DNA of 64,000 bases from Paenibacillus chibensis (GTDB lineage Bacteria > Bacillota > Bacilli > Paenibacillales > Paenibacillaceae): assembly GCF_004001045.1 (NCBI RefSeq), contig NZ_BIMK01000027.1, positions 1 to 64,000 on the forward strand, read 5' to 3'. This document shows, one piece after another, positions 7,853-17,005 of the stretch. The number at the start of each line of letters is the position of its first letter. The first letter of the stretch is position 1. The position numbers were made by a program, and so were the translations under genes. The notes beneath the pieces are model-generated. The model had not been told where the DNA came from. It ran no database searches and was given only the letters and a program-made list of their open reading frames with translations.

Positions 7853-10063
7853 TTATGCCACTTTTTTGGAGATCCACAGGCAGCGGCGCATGTAAGCGAT
7901 ACACCGGCTTCGTTCCATCGGACCTGCGTCATAAGCTATCTTTTCCCAATCGGCCGTAAAATCGTACAACATCTCGCGTATTTCTTTCATCTCAACAGGA
8001 AGGCTGTCCACGTACTCTCTGACCGTACAGCCGGCAGGAACCGCCCCATAACGGGTCGCCAAAGCCCGCCATACCGGATAAGCGCTCACCAGCAGCTCAT
8101 CCCTGTCCGGAAAGCGGCTTCGCCTGATGTGCAGACGAATCCATAGCGGCACCAGCCTCAGCGATGGCATCAGCCAGACCACAACCAGGGCAAGCGAGCA
8201 CACCGCCATCCATGCCGCTCCCATTACGAGCTTGCGGCTCCACATGAAATCAATCGTCCGCAGCAAGCCCTTTTCGGCCCATAAAGAAGCTTTCAGCAGC
8301 AGCTCCCCGCCGGTGGCCGACATCTGATGGAAAGACGAAGCCGGCCGGGATGCGCTGGCGGAGAGCCCGAATCCCGGCGTCGGATCGAACGGAATCCAGC
8401 CGGACTCCGGAAAATATACCTCGACCCAGGAATGGGCATCGCCTTCACTGACCTGATAACGACCCGGCTGAACCGGATCCGCTTTGCCCGGCGCAAAGCC
8501 TTTGACGTATCTTGCTGGGATCCCTTCGCTCCTGAGCAGCACCGTCATAGCAGTCGAGAAATGGTTGCAATAGCCCGCATGGGTCTCAAACAAAAAGTCA
8601 TCGACGAAGTCTTCTCCCTCCGGCGGTACCCGGGTCTTCAGGGTATAGGATTCATGCGCTTTGAGGTATTTCTTCACCGCATCCACCTGCTCAAAGCGGT
8701 TTGCTGCACCAGCCGTGATCTCGTCAGCCAGATCCCTGACGCGCTTAGGCAGCGCAGTCGGCAGCTGCAGATAGCGCTGCCGGATCTCTGCCGGGTCTGA
8801 GCCGCCGCTTTCGCTTCGAAGCCTTTGCGGGCTGGTATCCGGCAAGTCCACCTTCACGGTATACCCTTCCACTTGCGGCTGTCCCTTTTCCAATATGACC
8901 TTGACGCTTCCGGCCCCCCGGTTCTGTTCAATCGCCGTCGGCAGTGCCGCACCTGAAGTCGACAGCTGCATGTCCACGACTTGCGTAATCCTGCCCCCGC
9001 CAAACAACGGAAAGCTCTGCATGAGGGGCTGCTCAAACGTGATTTGCTGCGTAATATTCTGTAAGTCGTTACGGGGTTGGTCAGCCTGCCCGCTAATCAA
9101 GCCCGGCACATAGCCGGTCTTGGTGTCGCCTTCCGGTTCCGACCATTTTCTCCCGTTGTATTCACTTAAGCTCTCGCCGCGCCAATACGTAGCTACCGGT
9201 GTGATCGCCGTAAAATAAATGCGGCTGCCTTGCTGCAGCGGAAGGCCCATGTCCTCCTCCTCGCCTGACAGATTATACCCTGTCACTGCAGCCGCTTCTC
9301 CCCCGTTGTAGCCGTTTCGAACCCAATCCGCCAAATGTTCGGCAGCCTGCTGCATCGAAATCCGCGAGGCAGACTTCGGCTGTGCCAAACTGCCTGCAAG
9401 CCAGCTGCTCCAGACCAGCACAAGAACCGCGGCCGCGAGGGAAAAGCCCCACTTGTTGTACAGCGATCGGGTCATCCCCTCTGCCTTCCCGCTTTCCCTC
9501 AGCCGGGACAGATGAACCATCCCTTGCAGCAGCAGGACCATCGCGCTGGTCCGGATCAGATCATCATATACCGGCAGGCTCAGCAGCGTTTCCAGGCAGA
9601 ACAAATAAAGCAGCGTCGCACCCGCAAAAAGCAGGACGCTGCTGCGGAGCAGAGCCAGCGACTGAACGGAGTATACGAGCAAAGCCCAGCCGATCATCAA
9701 TACCAGCATGCGCGTTTCCTGGCTCATCCCGGAAAACTGTCCAGTTGAAAAAAGCAGCTCCGAATCCTGCCGGAGCAAGGAAAGGGTCGACCGAAGCCCA
9801 AACGCTTCGCCGCTCTGCCGGATGACATACCCCCATGCTCCCACAGTGCAAACCCCATAGAGGAGCAGGGACAGGCCACTTCGGCTGCAAAACAGGCCGA
9901 GCAAAAGCAGCAGCCCGGTGAACAGATACATCACGCCGAACCACTCTTTGCTGACAGCCATCACATCCAGCGGCTTCAGCGGGAGCAGCCATTCTACGAA
10001 AAGCCCCATCAGGGGCAGTGAAATCCAAATCCGCTGCATCAGCGGGGTTTGATTGTTCTCCAT
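7853..10063 (-). CDS. TgpA-type membrane transglutaminase-like protein
   Basis: A 736-residue membrane protein. Residues 1-230 hold about seven hydrophobic helices (TgpA_N/DUF3488). An extracytoplasmic transglutaminase core follows, with the Cys-His-Asp triad visible as 'HAGYCNHFSTAM', 'GDAHSWVEVYF' and 'WIPFDPTPG' between about residues 480 and 560. One more helix ('LVMGAAWMAVCSLALVVVW') and a DUF4129-like cytoplasmic tail complete it. It is the third gene of MoxR-DUF58-TgpA: its ATG follows the DUF58 stop codon directly, so the two are translationally coupled. The substrate is unknown; such proteins are thought to act on surface or cell-wall proteins. Confidence 0.9.
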   Translation of the reverse strand: MENNQTPLMQRIWISLPLMGLFVEWLLPLKPLDVMAVSKEWFGVMYLFTGLLLLLGLFCSRSGLSLLLYGVCTVGAWGYVIRQSGEAFGLRSTLSLLRQDSELLFSTGQFSGMSQETRMLVLMIGWALLVYSVQSLALLRSSVLLFAGATLLYLFCLETLLSLPVYDDLIRTSAMVLLLQGMVHLSRLRESGKAEGMTRSLYNKWGFSLAAAVLVLVWSSWLAGSLAQPKSASRISMQQAAEHLADWVRNGYNGGEAAAVTGYNLSGEEEDMGLPLQQGSRIYFTAITPVATYWRGESLSEYNGRKWSEPEGDTKTGYVPGLISGQADQPRNDLQNITQQITFEQPLMQSFPLFGGGRITQVVDMQLSTSGAALPTAIEQNRGAGSVKVILEKGQPQVEGYTVKVDLPDTSPQRLRSESGGSDPAEIRQRYLQLPTALPKRVRDLADEITAGAANRFEQVDAVKKYLKAHESYTLKTRVPPEGEDFVDDFLFETHAGYCNHFSTAMTVLLRSEGIPARYVKGFAPGKADPVQPGRYQVSEGDAHSWVEVYFPESGWIPFDPTPGFGLSASASRPASSFHQMSATGGELLLKASLWAEKGLLRTIDFMWSRKLVMGAAWMAVCSLALVVVWLMPSLRLVPLWIRLHIRRSRFPDRDELLVSAYPVWRALATRYGAVPAGCTVREYVDSLPVEMKEIREMLYDFTADWEKIAYDAGPMERSRCIAYMRRCLWISKKVA

Positions 10064-11389
10064 TTATACCACCCCCTCGCCCAAAGGGGATGCTTCAATC
10101 AGCCCGACTCTTGCAGTCATGTCCTCGCGAACGGCAAAGACCCCTGCCCCCGTTCGGGATAGCTGCAGTGCTGCGGCAAATGCCGGACTTCCGCCCGCCT
10201 CCGCGGCCAGTCGGCTGCTCGGGGTATCGCCTGAATTGGCGTACAAGGCCGTGCAGTAGAAATCAACCTGCATTCCTTGCGCAGACAAGCATGCGGCTGC
10301 CTCGGCTGCCGGCTTGTCCGGGATACCGGTCACGACGATGATCCGTATGCCCGGCGTTCGGTTACGCATGACGTCCTCCAGCAGGGATGCAAGCTTTGTT
10401 TCCCCGGTCAGTTTAACCGTGGACAAGACCGCAAGCATTCCGGCATAGGCTTCGCGGCTGTCAACTTGAGTACCGCATCCGGAACCGGCTGCAGCTATGG
10501 CTGCGCCATCCGCCCCATCCGGCATCCCGCTTAAGAGTCTGCTCCGCACGCCGCATCGCATCAAATCACCGAGAATGCCGGCGGTCGCGGATACGGCCCT
10601 TTCAAAAGCGGCGCTTCCTTGAGATTGGCGTTCTTCTTCCGAACCGACGCTCGAAGCGTAACCTTGAACAGAACGGTCAAGCACGACCCAGCAGAAGGGA
10701 TCGCGCTCATCCTCGGGCATATAAGCATGAAGACTGCCGCGCTTTGCCGAGCTCTTCCAGTCAATGCGGTTCAGCGGATCGGAGGGCTGATAGGCCCTGA
10801 CCTCCGGGCTTTTGGCACCGCTCCGGTGCTCTGCGGTCCATATCGGCTGCAGCGCAGCCTGAGCCGCGGCCGAAGGCAATTCCAGCGTTTCTCCGATCGG
10901 CAGCGGCCTCGGGAGCACCCGAATGCGTGCCTCACCTTCGGATCGCTGTACCCTGCGGCCGTGAAACCAGCCGAACAGCCCGCCCCATTCGAGAAGGCAG
11001 GCCTCAAAGGAATATACCCCCCGCGGCAAATGGTGCAGCTCACAGCGGTATTCCAGCCGGCGCCGGAAGCCGGGAAACAACACCTGCCGGCTGCTTCCGC
11101 CGGTAAAGTAATCTTCCACGGCAAGCCACGGAACCGGCAGGAATGACCGGAATTCCAGCTGCACATGCATGACGGCAGTTTCGCCGGCGGTAATCACCGG
11201 ATCGGGCAATAGGCGCTTCACGCGGATTCCGCGCGGTCCGAGCCACTGCATCAGGAGTCCGGAAATAACCATCATGCCGGCAAGGAGAAGCAAATACAGG
11301 GCCGATGCTCCCCCGTGCCACAGGTAAAACGCAGCCAAGCCGCCAAGAACAAGCCCGCCCATACACCACTCCACCAGCCGCCTTCTCAT
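10064..11389 (-). CDS. DUF58 protein, partner of MoxR
   Basis: A 441-residue protein with two N-terminal membrane helices within residues 9-50, a beta-rich segment, and the DUF58 signature 'DPLNRIDWKSSAKRG' near residue 210. A von Willebrand A-like region follows, with 'WVVLDRS' as the MIDAS-like strand. DUF58 proteins nearly always sit beside MoxR ATPases and are thought to be their clients or partners in assembling surface complexes. Its ATG overlaps the MoxR stop by 4 bp, and its own stop directly abuts the transglutaminase ATG. This tight spacing suggests stoichiometric production. The function is otherwise unknown. Confidence 0.88.
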   Translation of the reverse strand: MRRRLVEWCMGGLVLGGLAAFYLWHGGASALYLLLLAGMMVISGLLMQWLGPRGIRVKRLLPDPVITAGETAVMHVQLEFRSFLPVPWLAVEDYFTGGSSRQVLFPGFRRRLEYRCELHHLPRGVYSFEACLLEWGGLFGWFHGRRVQRSEGEARIRVLPRPLPIGETLELPSAAAQAALQPIWTAEHRSGAKSPEVRAYQPSDPLNRIDWKSSAKRGSLHAYMPEDERDPFCWVVLDRSVQGYASSVGSEEERQSQGSAAFERAVSATAGILGDLMRCGVRSRLLSGMPDGADGAAIAAAGSGCGTQVDSREAYAGMLAVLSTVKLTGETKLASLLEDVMRNRTPGIRIIVVTGIPDKPAAEAAACLSAQGMQVDFYCTALYANSGDTPSSRLAAEAGGSPAFAAALQLSRTGAGVFAVREDMTARVGLIEASPLGEGVV

Positions 11390-12375
11390 GGGCGCGCTCC
11401 TTTGCGGGCTGCCAGCGGCATGGGAATCTGCGACAGCAGCTCATGCACGATATCCTCGCCCCGCGTTCCAGCCAGAACCGCCTCGGCGCTCAACATCAGG
11501 CGGTGAGACAACACCGGAGCCGCGACGCGCTTGACGTCGTCCGGAATGACGAAGGTGCGCCCCGCCATATAAGCTGCAGCCTGGGAGGCCAGCATCCAGG
11601 CAAGCGTTCCGCGCGGGCTGATCCCGAGCTGAAGCTTGGCATGCCGCCTGGAGCTATCCGCGGCCTGCACGAGCAGCAGCTTAATGGAATCATCCACGAA
11701 GACGCCCTTCACTTCGCGCTGCATAGCCTCCATTTCCTCAGCCAGCATCACCGGCTTGACCCGCTCCAGCGGATGTACCCCTTGCATGCGGGACAGAAGC
11801 TCAAGCTCCTGATCCGGCTCCGGATAACCCAGCTGGATCTTCATGAAGAAGCGGTCCAGCTGCGCCTCGGGCAGGCGGTACGTGCCTTCAAATTGCAGCG
11901 GGTTTTGAGTTGCCAGGAGCAAAAACGGACACGGCAGCGCATAAGTAGTGCCGTCCACCGTAATCCGGCGCTCCTCCATCGCCTCGAGCAAAGCGGACTG
12001 CGTCCGGGGCGAAGCGCGGTTCAGCTCATCCGCCAGCACGAGATTCGCCATCAATGGACCGGGACGAAATTCGAATGTGCCGTTATGCTGGCGGTACACG
12101 GACGTTCCCGTCACATCCGCCGGCATCAAATCATACGTAAACTGGATGCGTCCGAAGCTCGCGCCAAGGCAGGCTGCAAGCGCGCGGACAAGCATCGTTT
12201 TGCCCACGCCGGGCATATCCTCGAGCAATATGTGCCCTCCGCATAGCATGGACATGAGCGCGAGGCGGACCTGGGGCTCTTTTCCGACGATCACGGTTCC
12301 CACTCTGGCTATCACCCGTTCCAGCAGCTCGGGCGCAAATTCTTGACGTTGTATAGAAGGAGTAGACAATTTCAT
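11386..12375 (-). CDS. MoxR-family AAA+ ATPase
   Basis: A chaperone-like AAA+ ATPase. Visible motifs are Walker A 'LEDMPGVGKTMLVRA' near residue 55, Walker B 'LVLADELNRASPRTQSALLEAM' near residue 110, sensor 1 'LLATQNP' near residue 150, and the C-terminal lid with 'LGISPRGTLAW'. Length is 329 residues, typical of MoxR. It leads the MoxR-DUF58-transglutaminase operon. The start is uncertain: the ATG at 12375 lies only 2 nt after GGAGG, whereas the in-frame TTG at codon 3 (12369) has an ideal 8-nt spacing and may be the real start. No clear promoter is seen between this gene and the upstream deacetylase. Confidence 0.92.
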   Translation of the reverse strand: MKLSTPSIQRQEFAPELLERVIARVGTVIVGKEPQVRLALMSMLCGGHILLEDMPGVGKTMLVRALAACLGASFGRIQFTYDLMPADVTGTSVYRQHNGTFEFRPGPLMANLVLADELNRASPRTQSALLEAMEERRITVDGTTYALPCPFLLLATQNPLQFEGTYRLPEAQLDRFFMKIQLGYPEPDQELELLSRMQGVHPLERVKPVMLAEEMEAMQREVKGVFVDDSIKLLLVQAADSSRRHAKLQLGISPRGTLAWMLASQAAAYMAGRTFVIPDDVKRVAAPVLSHRLMLSAEAVLAGTRGEDIVHELLSQIPMPLAARKGARP

Positions 12376-12519
12376 GACCTCCGTTCATGATTGGAGTCGA
12401 TCCCTTAAGGGAATCTATGAAATCTAGTCTCTCCATAAATGGAAGGAAGTAGACATGCTTGGCTTTACGATTTTAATAGATTGTCAGGAAGATGCTGCAT
12501 CACCTTACTCGGCGCATGT

Positions 12520-13806
12520 TCAGAATATCTTGATCCGGCGCTCCTCGCCCGTCTCGGAAGCATTTATTTTCATATATCCCGCTTTTTCGAACAAGTCGCG
12601 GACAGGTACCCAGACCGCTTCATTCATGATGCTCACGGATGTCGGCTCTCCGGCCCCCGCTTTGCCTGATGAAGAAACGGACATCAATCCGGAACGCGTA
12701 TCGATATGCAGCGTCGTTCCCGTGTCGGCCGACAGGGTAACGTCCACGGTCTGGGTTTGTGCGTTCCAGGCGGCCGTTCCGCCCAGCCTCTCTGCCACTG
12801 CGCGTACCGGTACCCTATAGCGTCCGTCCTCATACAGGTATTCCCCAGATTGCAGCGTCGTTTCCATCCCGCCCACTTCCAGCCGGAGCGGCTTGGCGTT
12901 TGCGAACAGAGCGCTATTTCCAGCCACGTGGGACTGAACCCACTCCGCGCTCGGGGCGCCGCGCTTCAGCTGTTTAGCTTTATCGCTCACCTTGAACTGT
13001 ACCAGCGGTTCCCGGTCGGGCGAAAGAACACCGAACTGATACCCTTTGGCTTTGTACCAAGCGATAATCTGCGGCAGCGCCTTTACGCTTTCGCCGTGCC
13101 CGCTCCCGTCATGCATCAGCAGCACGACCTGATCCGATTTGACCGGCGTTTCGGCCCCTTGAATGATCTCCGAAGCCGGCACCCCGCGGCGCTTGGAATC
13201 CCCGCTGTCCACGTTCCAGTCCGTGACCACGTATCCGCCTTGCTTCATTAGGCGAAAATAAGTATCATCGAAATGCCCGGCCGTCCCGCCGGGCGCCCGC
13301 ACCAGCTGCGGCCTCATGCCGGTAATGCGGTTAATCTCCTCTTCCGTTCTTTTGATCTGATCCCAGAAGACAGGAAATCCGCTATAAAGTTCGGTATAAT
13401 TATGATCATAGGTATGATTGCCTATAACATGTCCTTCTTCGAAGATGCGCTGCAGCAGCTCGGGATAACGCTTCACCTGCTCGCCGAGCACGAAAAAGGT
13501 GGCATGAATATTATTTTTTTTCAAAATATCGAGAACGCTGCCGGTTAAAGCACTCGGTCCGTCGTCAAACGTAAGGTAGATGGTTTTTCCACCGGAGGCC
13601 GGTGCAGGCTTAAGTTTTGAAACAGCAGCGGATGCATTCAGGGGCTGGACCTGCTTTTGTTCTTTCGTCGGCTGAACCGAGTCCTTCGCAGCCGCTAGGC
13701 TCCGGGGACCGTAGGGGACTTCTCCTGCAAAGAAAAAGAACGCCATCAGCAGCATGGCAACAAGCACGCAGCCGCTTTTCTTGCCTTGCAGCAATCTTTT
13801 AAACAT
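12520..13806 (-). CDS. Secreted polysaccharide deacetylase with C-terminal CuAO-N-like domain
   Basis: A NodB-fold carbohydrate esterase, probably acting on peptidoglycan or another N-acetylated wall polymer outside the cell. The start at 13806 is chosen because GGAGG lies 8 nt upstream, giving 428 residues. An N-terminal membrane anchor ('CVLVAMLLMAFFFFAG') is followed by a linker. The NodB domain has 'YLTFDDGPS' (catalytic Asp and metal Asp), 'GHVIGNHTYDH' (metal His pair) and 'LVRAPGG'. The C-terminal 120 residues show the 'YRVPVRAVAERLGGTAAW...VDVTLS' and 'VWVPVRDLFEKAGY' pattern of the copper-amine-oxidase N-terminal-like domain, common on Paenibacillus surface proteins. The SGNH hydrolase at 41859 carries a similar domain. 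Confidence 0.9.
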   Translation of the reverse strand: MFKRLLQGKKSGCVLVAMLLMAFFFFAGEVPYGPRSLAAAKDSVQPTKEQKQVQPLNASAAVSKLKPAPASGGKTIYLTFDDGPSALTGSVLDILKKNNIHATFFVLGEQVKRYPELLQRIFEEGHVIGNHTYDHNYTELYSGFPVFWDQIKRTEEEINRITGMRPQLVRAPGGTAGHFDDTYFRLMKQGGYVVTDWNVDSGDSKRRGVPASEIIQGAETPVKSDQVVLLMHDGSGHGESVKALPQIIAWYKAKGYQFGVLSPDREPLVQFKVSDKAKQLKRGAPSAEWVQSHVAGNSALFANAKPLRLEVGGMETTLQSGEYLYEDGRYRVPVRAVAERLGGTAAWNAQTQTVDVTLSADTGTTLHIDTRSGLMSVSSSGKAGAGEPTSVSIMNEAVWVPVRDLFEKAGYMKINASETGEERRIKIF

Positions 13807-13940
13807 GACGAATACCTCCACTATTTCTATGAATTCTGCTTTCTGGTAGATTATATGGTGGAGGATGTCAGAATAGACTTGGCATCTCTTCTTTTTATAT
13901 AAAGCAAACACTATCTGGAACTGGTTTGGAGTGAGACCGC

Positions 13941-14585
13941 TTGGAACTTTTAAAATGGATACAGCTTTTGTTTGGCGACTACGGCTATATTGTCCTCTTT
14001 TTCGGGCTGGTGCTTGAATTCATCGCGCTGCCCTTCCCTGGAGAAACGACCATGGCTTATGCCGGATATCTCTCCTATGCAGGAAAGCTTCATTTCGGCT
14101 GGCTGCTGCTGCTCGCCTTCCTGGGCACGACCATCGGCATTACGATCACGTACGTTATCGGCCTGAAGGCAGGCCTTCCTTTTATACAGCGTTACGGCAA
14201 ATGGGTGCTGTTGTCCGAGCACAAGCTGGAGCGGGCCCAAAAATGGTTCAACAAATACGGGCAAAGCCTCGTATTCCTCGGGTACTTCATTCCGGGCGTT
14301 CGCCACTTCACCGGTTATTTTGCCGGCATGATCGCCCTTCCCTTCCGCAAATTCGCGCTGTACGCCTATAGCGGCGCGCTGCTGTGGGTCGTACTGTTCC
14401 TCAGCATCGGCAAAGTGTTCGGACCGCAGTGGAACATGGCTTTTCATGCCGTGGAGAAATATTCGATCTGGATCGTGGGGACCATTTTGGTCGTCCTGAT
14501 CTCCCTCGTCCTTTACCGTTACCGGCATTCGCTGGCCAAGCTGCTGCGCAAGCTCAAAGCCAAACCGGTTTCCAAGCCTCGATGA
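13941..14585 (+). CDS. DedA-family membrane protein
   Basis: A 214-residue polytopic membrane protein of the DedA/SNARE-associated family, members of which act as undecaprenyl-phosphate or phospholipid scramblases. Family marks are 'FIALPFPGETTMAYAGYL' near residue 30 and 'FIPGVRHFTGYFAGM' near residue 115, with four or five hydrophobic segments and a basic C-terminus. The start is TTG with GGAGTG 9 nt upstream. The gene is divergent from the deacetylase and ends at a two-way terminator. Specific substrate not determinable. Confidence 0.9.
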   Translation: MELLKWIQLLFGDYGYIVLFFGLVLEFIALPFPGETTMAYAGYLSYAGKLHFGWLLLLAFLGTTIGITITYVIGLKAGLPFIQRYGKWVLLSEHKLERAQKWFNKYGQSLVFLGYFIPGVRHFTGYFAGMIALPFRKFALYAYSGALLWVVLFLSIGKVFGPQWNMAFHAVEKYSIWIVGTILVVLISLVLYRYRHSLAKLLRKLKAKPVSKPR

Positions 14586-14623
14586 GTTTAATAACCGTCT
14601 GCAATATACTTTCGGTTCCCAAA

Positions 14624-14653
14624 AAAAGACGCATCCCAGTGGATGCGTCTTTT
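14624..14653. terminator. Bidirectional terminator between the DedA and MFS genes
   Basis: A 13-bp perfect stem (14624-14636 with 14641-14653) with a 4-nt loop. The arms begin with AAAA and end with TTTT, so it can end transcripts from both convergent genes. Confidence 0.85.
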
Positions 14654-14683
14654 GTCTGCTTTCATTTTCGATTTTCACTTTGA

Positions 14684-16195
14684 TCAACCTTTGGCTTCAA
14701 CGGCTCCTTGGACTTTCGTCATTTCCGCCTTCAGGTTCTCTTCCTGAGGTTTTGTTCTCTTGATGAAGAAGGCCAGGATCAGGGAAACCACGGTGAGCCA
14801 CGTAGCGATAACGAACGCGTCGTCGATGCCATGCACCATGGACTGCGCGGTTAAGGTTGCCATTTGGGCTTTATCGGTCACTTTAGCAGCGCCTGCTTTG
14901 ATGCCTTCGGTCACGTAATGCTTCGTTTGCGAAGTCATGACCGTCACCAGAATGGCCGTACCGATCGAGCCGGAAATGGTCCGCAGCGTATTGGACATCG
15001 CGGTGCCGTGCGCGTTCATGCTGCGCGGCAGCTGGTTCAAGCCTGCGGTTTGGATCGGCATCATCAGCAGCGACATGCCGAACATGCGGACCGTATAAAT
15101 CGTAATCATATGCGCGTAAGAAGTATCCACTGACAGACGACTGAATTCGTAGGTCATGGCGGTCGTAATCGCAAGTCCGATGACGGCGAGCCAGCGGGCA
15201 CCGATTTTATCGAAGATCGCGCCCGTAATCGGGGACATGATTCCCATCAGAATCGCGCCGGGAAGCATCATCAGACCGGATTCCATCGGCGTAAAGCCGC
15301 GGATGTTTTGCAGGAACAGCGGCATCAGGATCATGCCGGCATACATGGCCATCGTCACGATCACGTTGATAATGGTCGTGAGTGTAAACATGTTGTATTT
15401 GAAGATGCGGAATTCCAGCATCGGCGTTTTCGACATCAGCTGCTTCACAACGAAAGCAATCAACGCGATGGCACCGATAACGAGTGACCAAATGACTTCA
15501 CTGCTGTTCCAGCCTTCAGTACCTGCTTCACTGAAGCCGTACAGAAGACCGCCGAAGCCGATCGTGGACAGGATAACCGACAAGGCATCGAATTTCGGCT
15601 TGGTCACCTTGGTCACGTTCTTCAGGAAGAAAATCCCGATGAGTGTAGCAATAATGGCAAATGGCAAAATAATGTAGAACAGAATGCGCCAGGAATGATG
15701 CTCTACGACGTAACCGGACAAGGTCGGTCCGATCGCCGGCGCCAGAATCATCGCAATCCCCATCATCCCCATGGCGGATCCGCGTTTTTCAATCGGGAAA
15801 ATATTCAGGAAAACGACTGTCATGAGCGGCATCAAAATGCCGGCACCCGCGGCTTGAACCAAACGGCCGACCATCAAGACGGCGAAGGAAGGCGACAAGG
15901 CGCATATCAGCGTCCCGATCGTAAACAGGGACATGGCTGAAATAAACAATTGGCGGGTGGAAAATCTGGCAATCAAAAATGCGGTAACCGGAATCAAGAC
16001 GCCGTTGACGAGCATGAAACCTGTGGTCAGCCATTGCCCCGTTGACGCCTGAATTCCAAGGTCATCCATAATTTTTGGCAGGGCCACATTCATCAGCGTC
16101 TGGTTCAAAAACGCTACAAAAGCGCCGATGAGCAAAGCGGCGATGATCGGCCCTTTTTTAATGTGCTCGATTGACTGAGCTTGGCTGTTATTCAT
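14684..16195 (-). CDS. DHA2-family (EmrB/QacA-type) MFS multidrug efflux transporter
   Basis: A 503-residue proton-driven drug exporter of the 14-helix DHA2 family in the cytoplasmic membrane. The N-terminal helix pair 'FVAFLNQTLMNVALPKIMDDLG' and 'TGQWLTTGFMLVNGVLIPVTAFL' is diagnostic. Motif A appears as 'LIARFSTRQLF' and motif C-like as 'VFLNIFPIEKRGSAMGMMGIAMILAPAIGPTLSG'. The last helix is followed by a charged tail. The ATG overlaps the marR stop codon by 4 bp, so the two genes are one translationally coupled unit controlled by MarR. Substrates cannot be predicted. Confidence 0.92.
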   Translation of the reverse strand: MNNSQAQSIEHIKKGPIIAALLIGAFVAFLNQTLMNVALPKIMDDLGIQASTGQWLTTGFMLVNGVLIPVTAFLIARFSTRQLFISAMSLFTIGTLICALSPSFAVLMVGRLVQAAGAGILMPLMTVVFLNIFPIEKRGSAMGMMGIAMILAPAIGPTLSGYVVEHHSWRILFYIILPFAIIATLIGIFFLKNVTKVTKPKFDALSVILSTIGFGGLLYGFSEAGTEGWNSSEVIWSLVIGAIALIAFVVKQLMSKTPMLEFRIFKYNMFTLTTIINVIVTMAMYAGMILMPLFLQNIRGFTPMESGLMMLPGAILMGIMSPITGAIFDKIGARWLAVIGLAITTAMTYEFSRLSVDTSYAHMITIYTVRMFGMSLLMMPIQTAGLNQLPRSMNAHGTAMSNTLRTISGSIGTAILVTVMTSQTKHYVTEGIKAGAAKVTDKAQMATLTAQSMVHGIDDAFVIATWLTVVSLILAFFIKRTKPQEENLKAEMTKVQGAVEAKG

Positions 16196-16677
16196 AATGT
16201 ACTTCTCTCTCTCCCTTTGTGTGTTAAGATGTCGACAATCTGCTGATGGGTATCTAGCAAATGGCGTCTGTCCTCTTCCCTGATATGTAAAAGAGGCTCA
16301 AGAAAGTCATTGCATACAACTTCTGCGCGTTTCCGCAATTCATCCCCTTCCTGCGTGTTTCTCAGCGTGATGGATCTGCGGTCGGTCTCGGAGCGCTTGC
16401 GCTCGACCATGCCTGCCTTGACAAGCCGATCCACGACGCCGCTTGTTGTGCTGTTGCCAATAAGAATTAAATCTGCAAGCTCCGTGAGTCCGATATCCGG
16501 ATGCTCGCGGAGTGTGCGCAGCACTTGATATTGAATCCAGGTTGCTCCAAGCGCGCCGGCATCCTTCGAGAACAAATGGTAAAAGCTCAGATGCACTTGG
16601 CGAAACGAGTACAGCAATTCATGAATTTGTTCCTGCGAATCCAAAACCTGTTCACCCTGTTTCCTAATCAATTCCAT
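16192..16677 (-). CDS. MarR-family transcriptional regulator
   Basis: A 161-residue winged-helix regulator, probably the local repressor of the efflux gene that follows. The recognition region 'GLTELADLILIGNSTTSGVVDRLVKAGMVERKRSETDRRSITL' (shown in two parts: helices from 'GLTELADL' near residue 78, wing 'RSETDRRSITL' near residue 112) matches MarR proteins. Flanking helices form the dimer interface. It overlaps the MFS gene by 4 bp. Its own promoter contains two inverted repeats (16681-16703 and 16709-16724), which implies autoregulation relieved by a ligand. The leader is only about 18 nt long with a weak ribosome binding site. Confidence 0.92.
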   Translation of the reverse strand: MELIRKQGEQVLDSQEQIHELLYSFRQVHLSFYHLFSKDAGALGATWIQYQVLRTLREHPDIGLTELADLILIGNSTTSGVVDRLVKAGMVERKRSETDRRSITLRNTQEGDELRKRAEVVCNDFLEPLLHIREEDRRHLLDTHQQIVDILTHKGRERSTL

Positions 16678-16680
16678 GAC

Positions 16681-16703
16681 CTAATATTTCGCATACGAAT
16701 TAG
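16681..16703. promoter_or_regulatory. Candidate MarR operator 1
   Basis: An interrupted inverted repeat, CTAATATTTCG / CGAATTAG, resembling MarR boxes of the ATTCGTATACGAAT type. It covers the transcription start and overlaps the -10 of the marR promoter. Confidence 0.55.
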
Positions 16704-16730
16704 TTTAATGCCAACATGTTTGCATGTCAA
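16702..16730 (-). promoter_or_regulatory. marR-MFS promoter with a palindrome in the spacer
   Basis: The minus strand has a perfect -35 TTGACA (16725-16730), a 17-bp spacer and -10 TAAACT (16702-16707). The spacer contains TGCCAACATGTTTGCA (16709-16724), a 16-bp palindrome with one mismatched pair. Together with operator 1 this gives two protein-binding candidates inside one promoter. From 16731 to 16935 I see no gene. Confidence 0.75.
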
Positions 16731-16935
16731 TATAAATATACGAATAAATTTACATATGATTTTGCAACACTCTTTCAAGAATTAATGAAAATGCTTTCAT
16801 TGGAAAATGAACAACTCCCATTACTTCTTCGCTCCTTTAAAACGGCCGCTGCCTGCTGACCAGTCATTTTTGTGGATCGCTTACGATATACATCTAGTAA
16901 CATATCCTGTGTAACAACTACCGGTTATTCACGCC

Positions 16936-16975
16936 AAAAATCCCGGCTGGCTGTTCGCGAGAACAGAGCCGGGAT
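16936..16975 (-). terminator. bcp terminator
   Basis: A 9-bp outer stem (16940-16948 with 16967-16975) and a 6-bp inner stem (16951-16956 with 16961-16966) are followed by five U on the minus strand, about 30 bases past the bcp stop codon. Confidence 0.85.
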
Positions 16976-17005
16976 ATGCCGGTAATCTTGCCGCATTTCT
17001 ATCGT

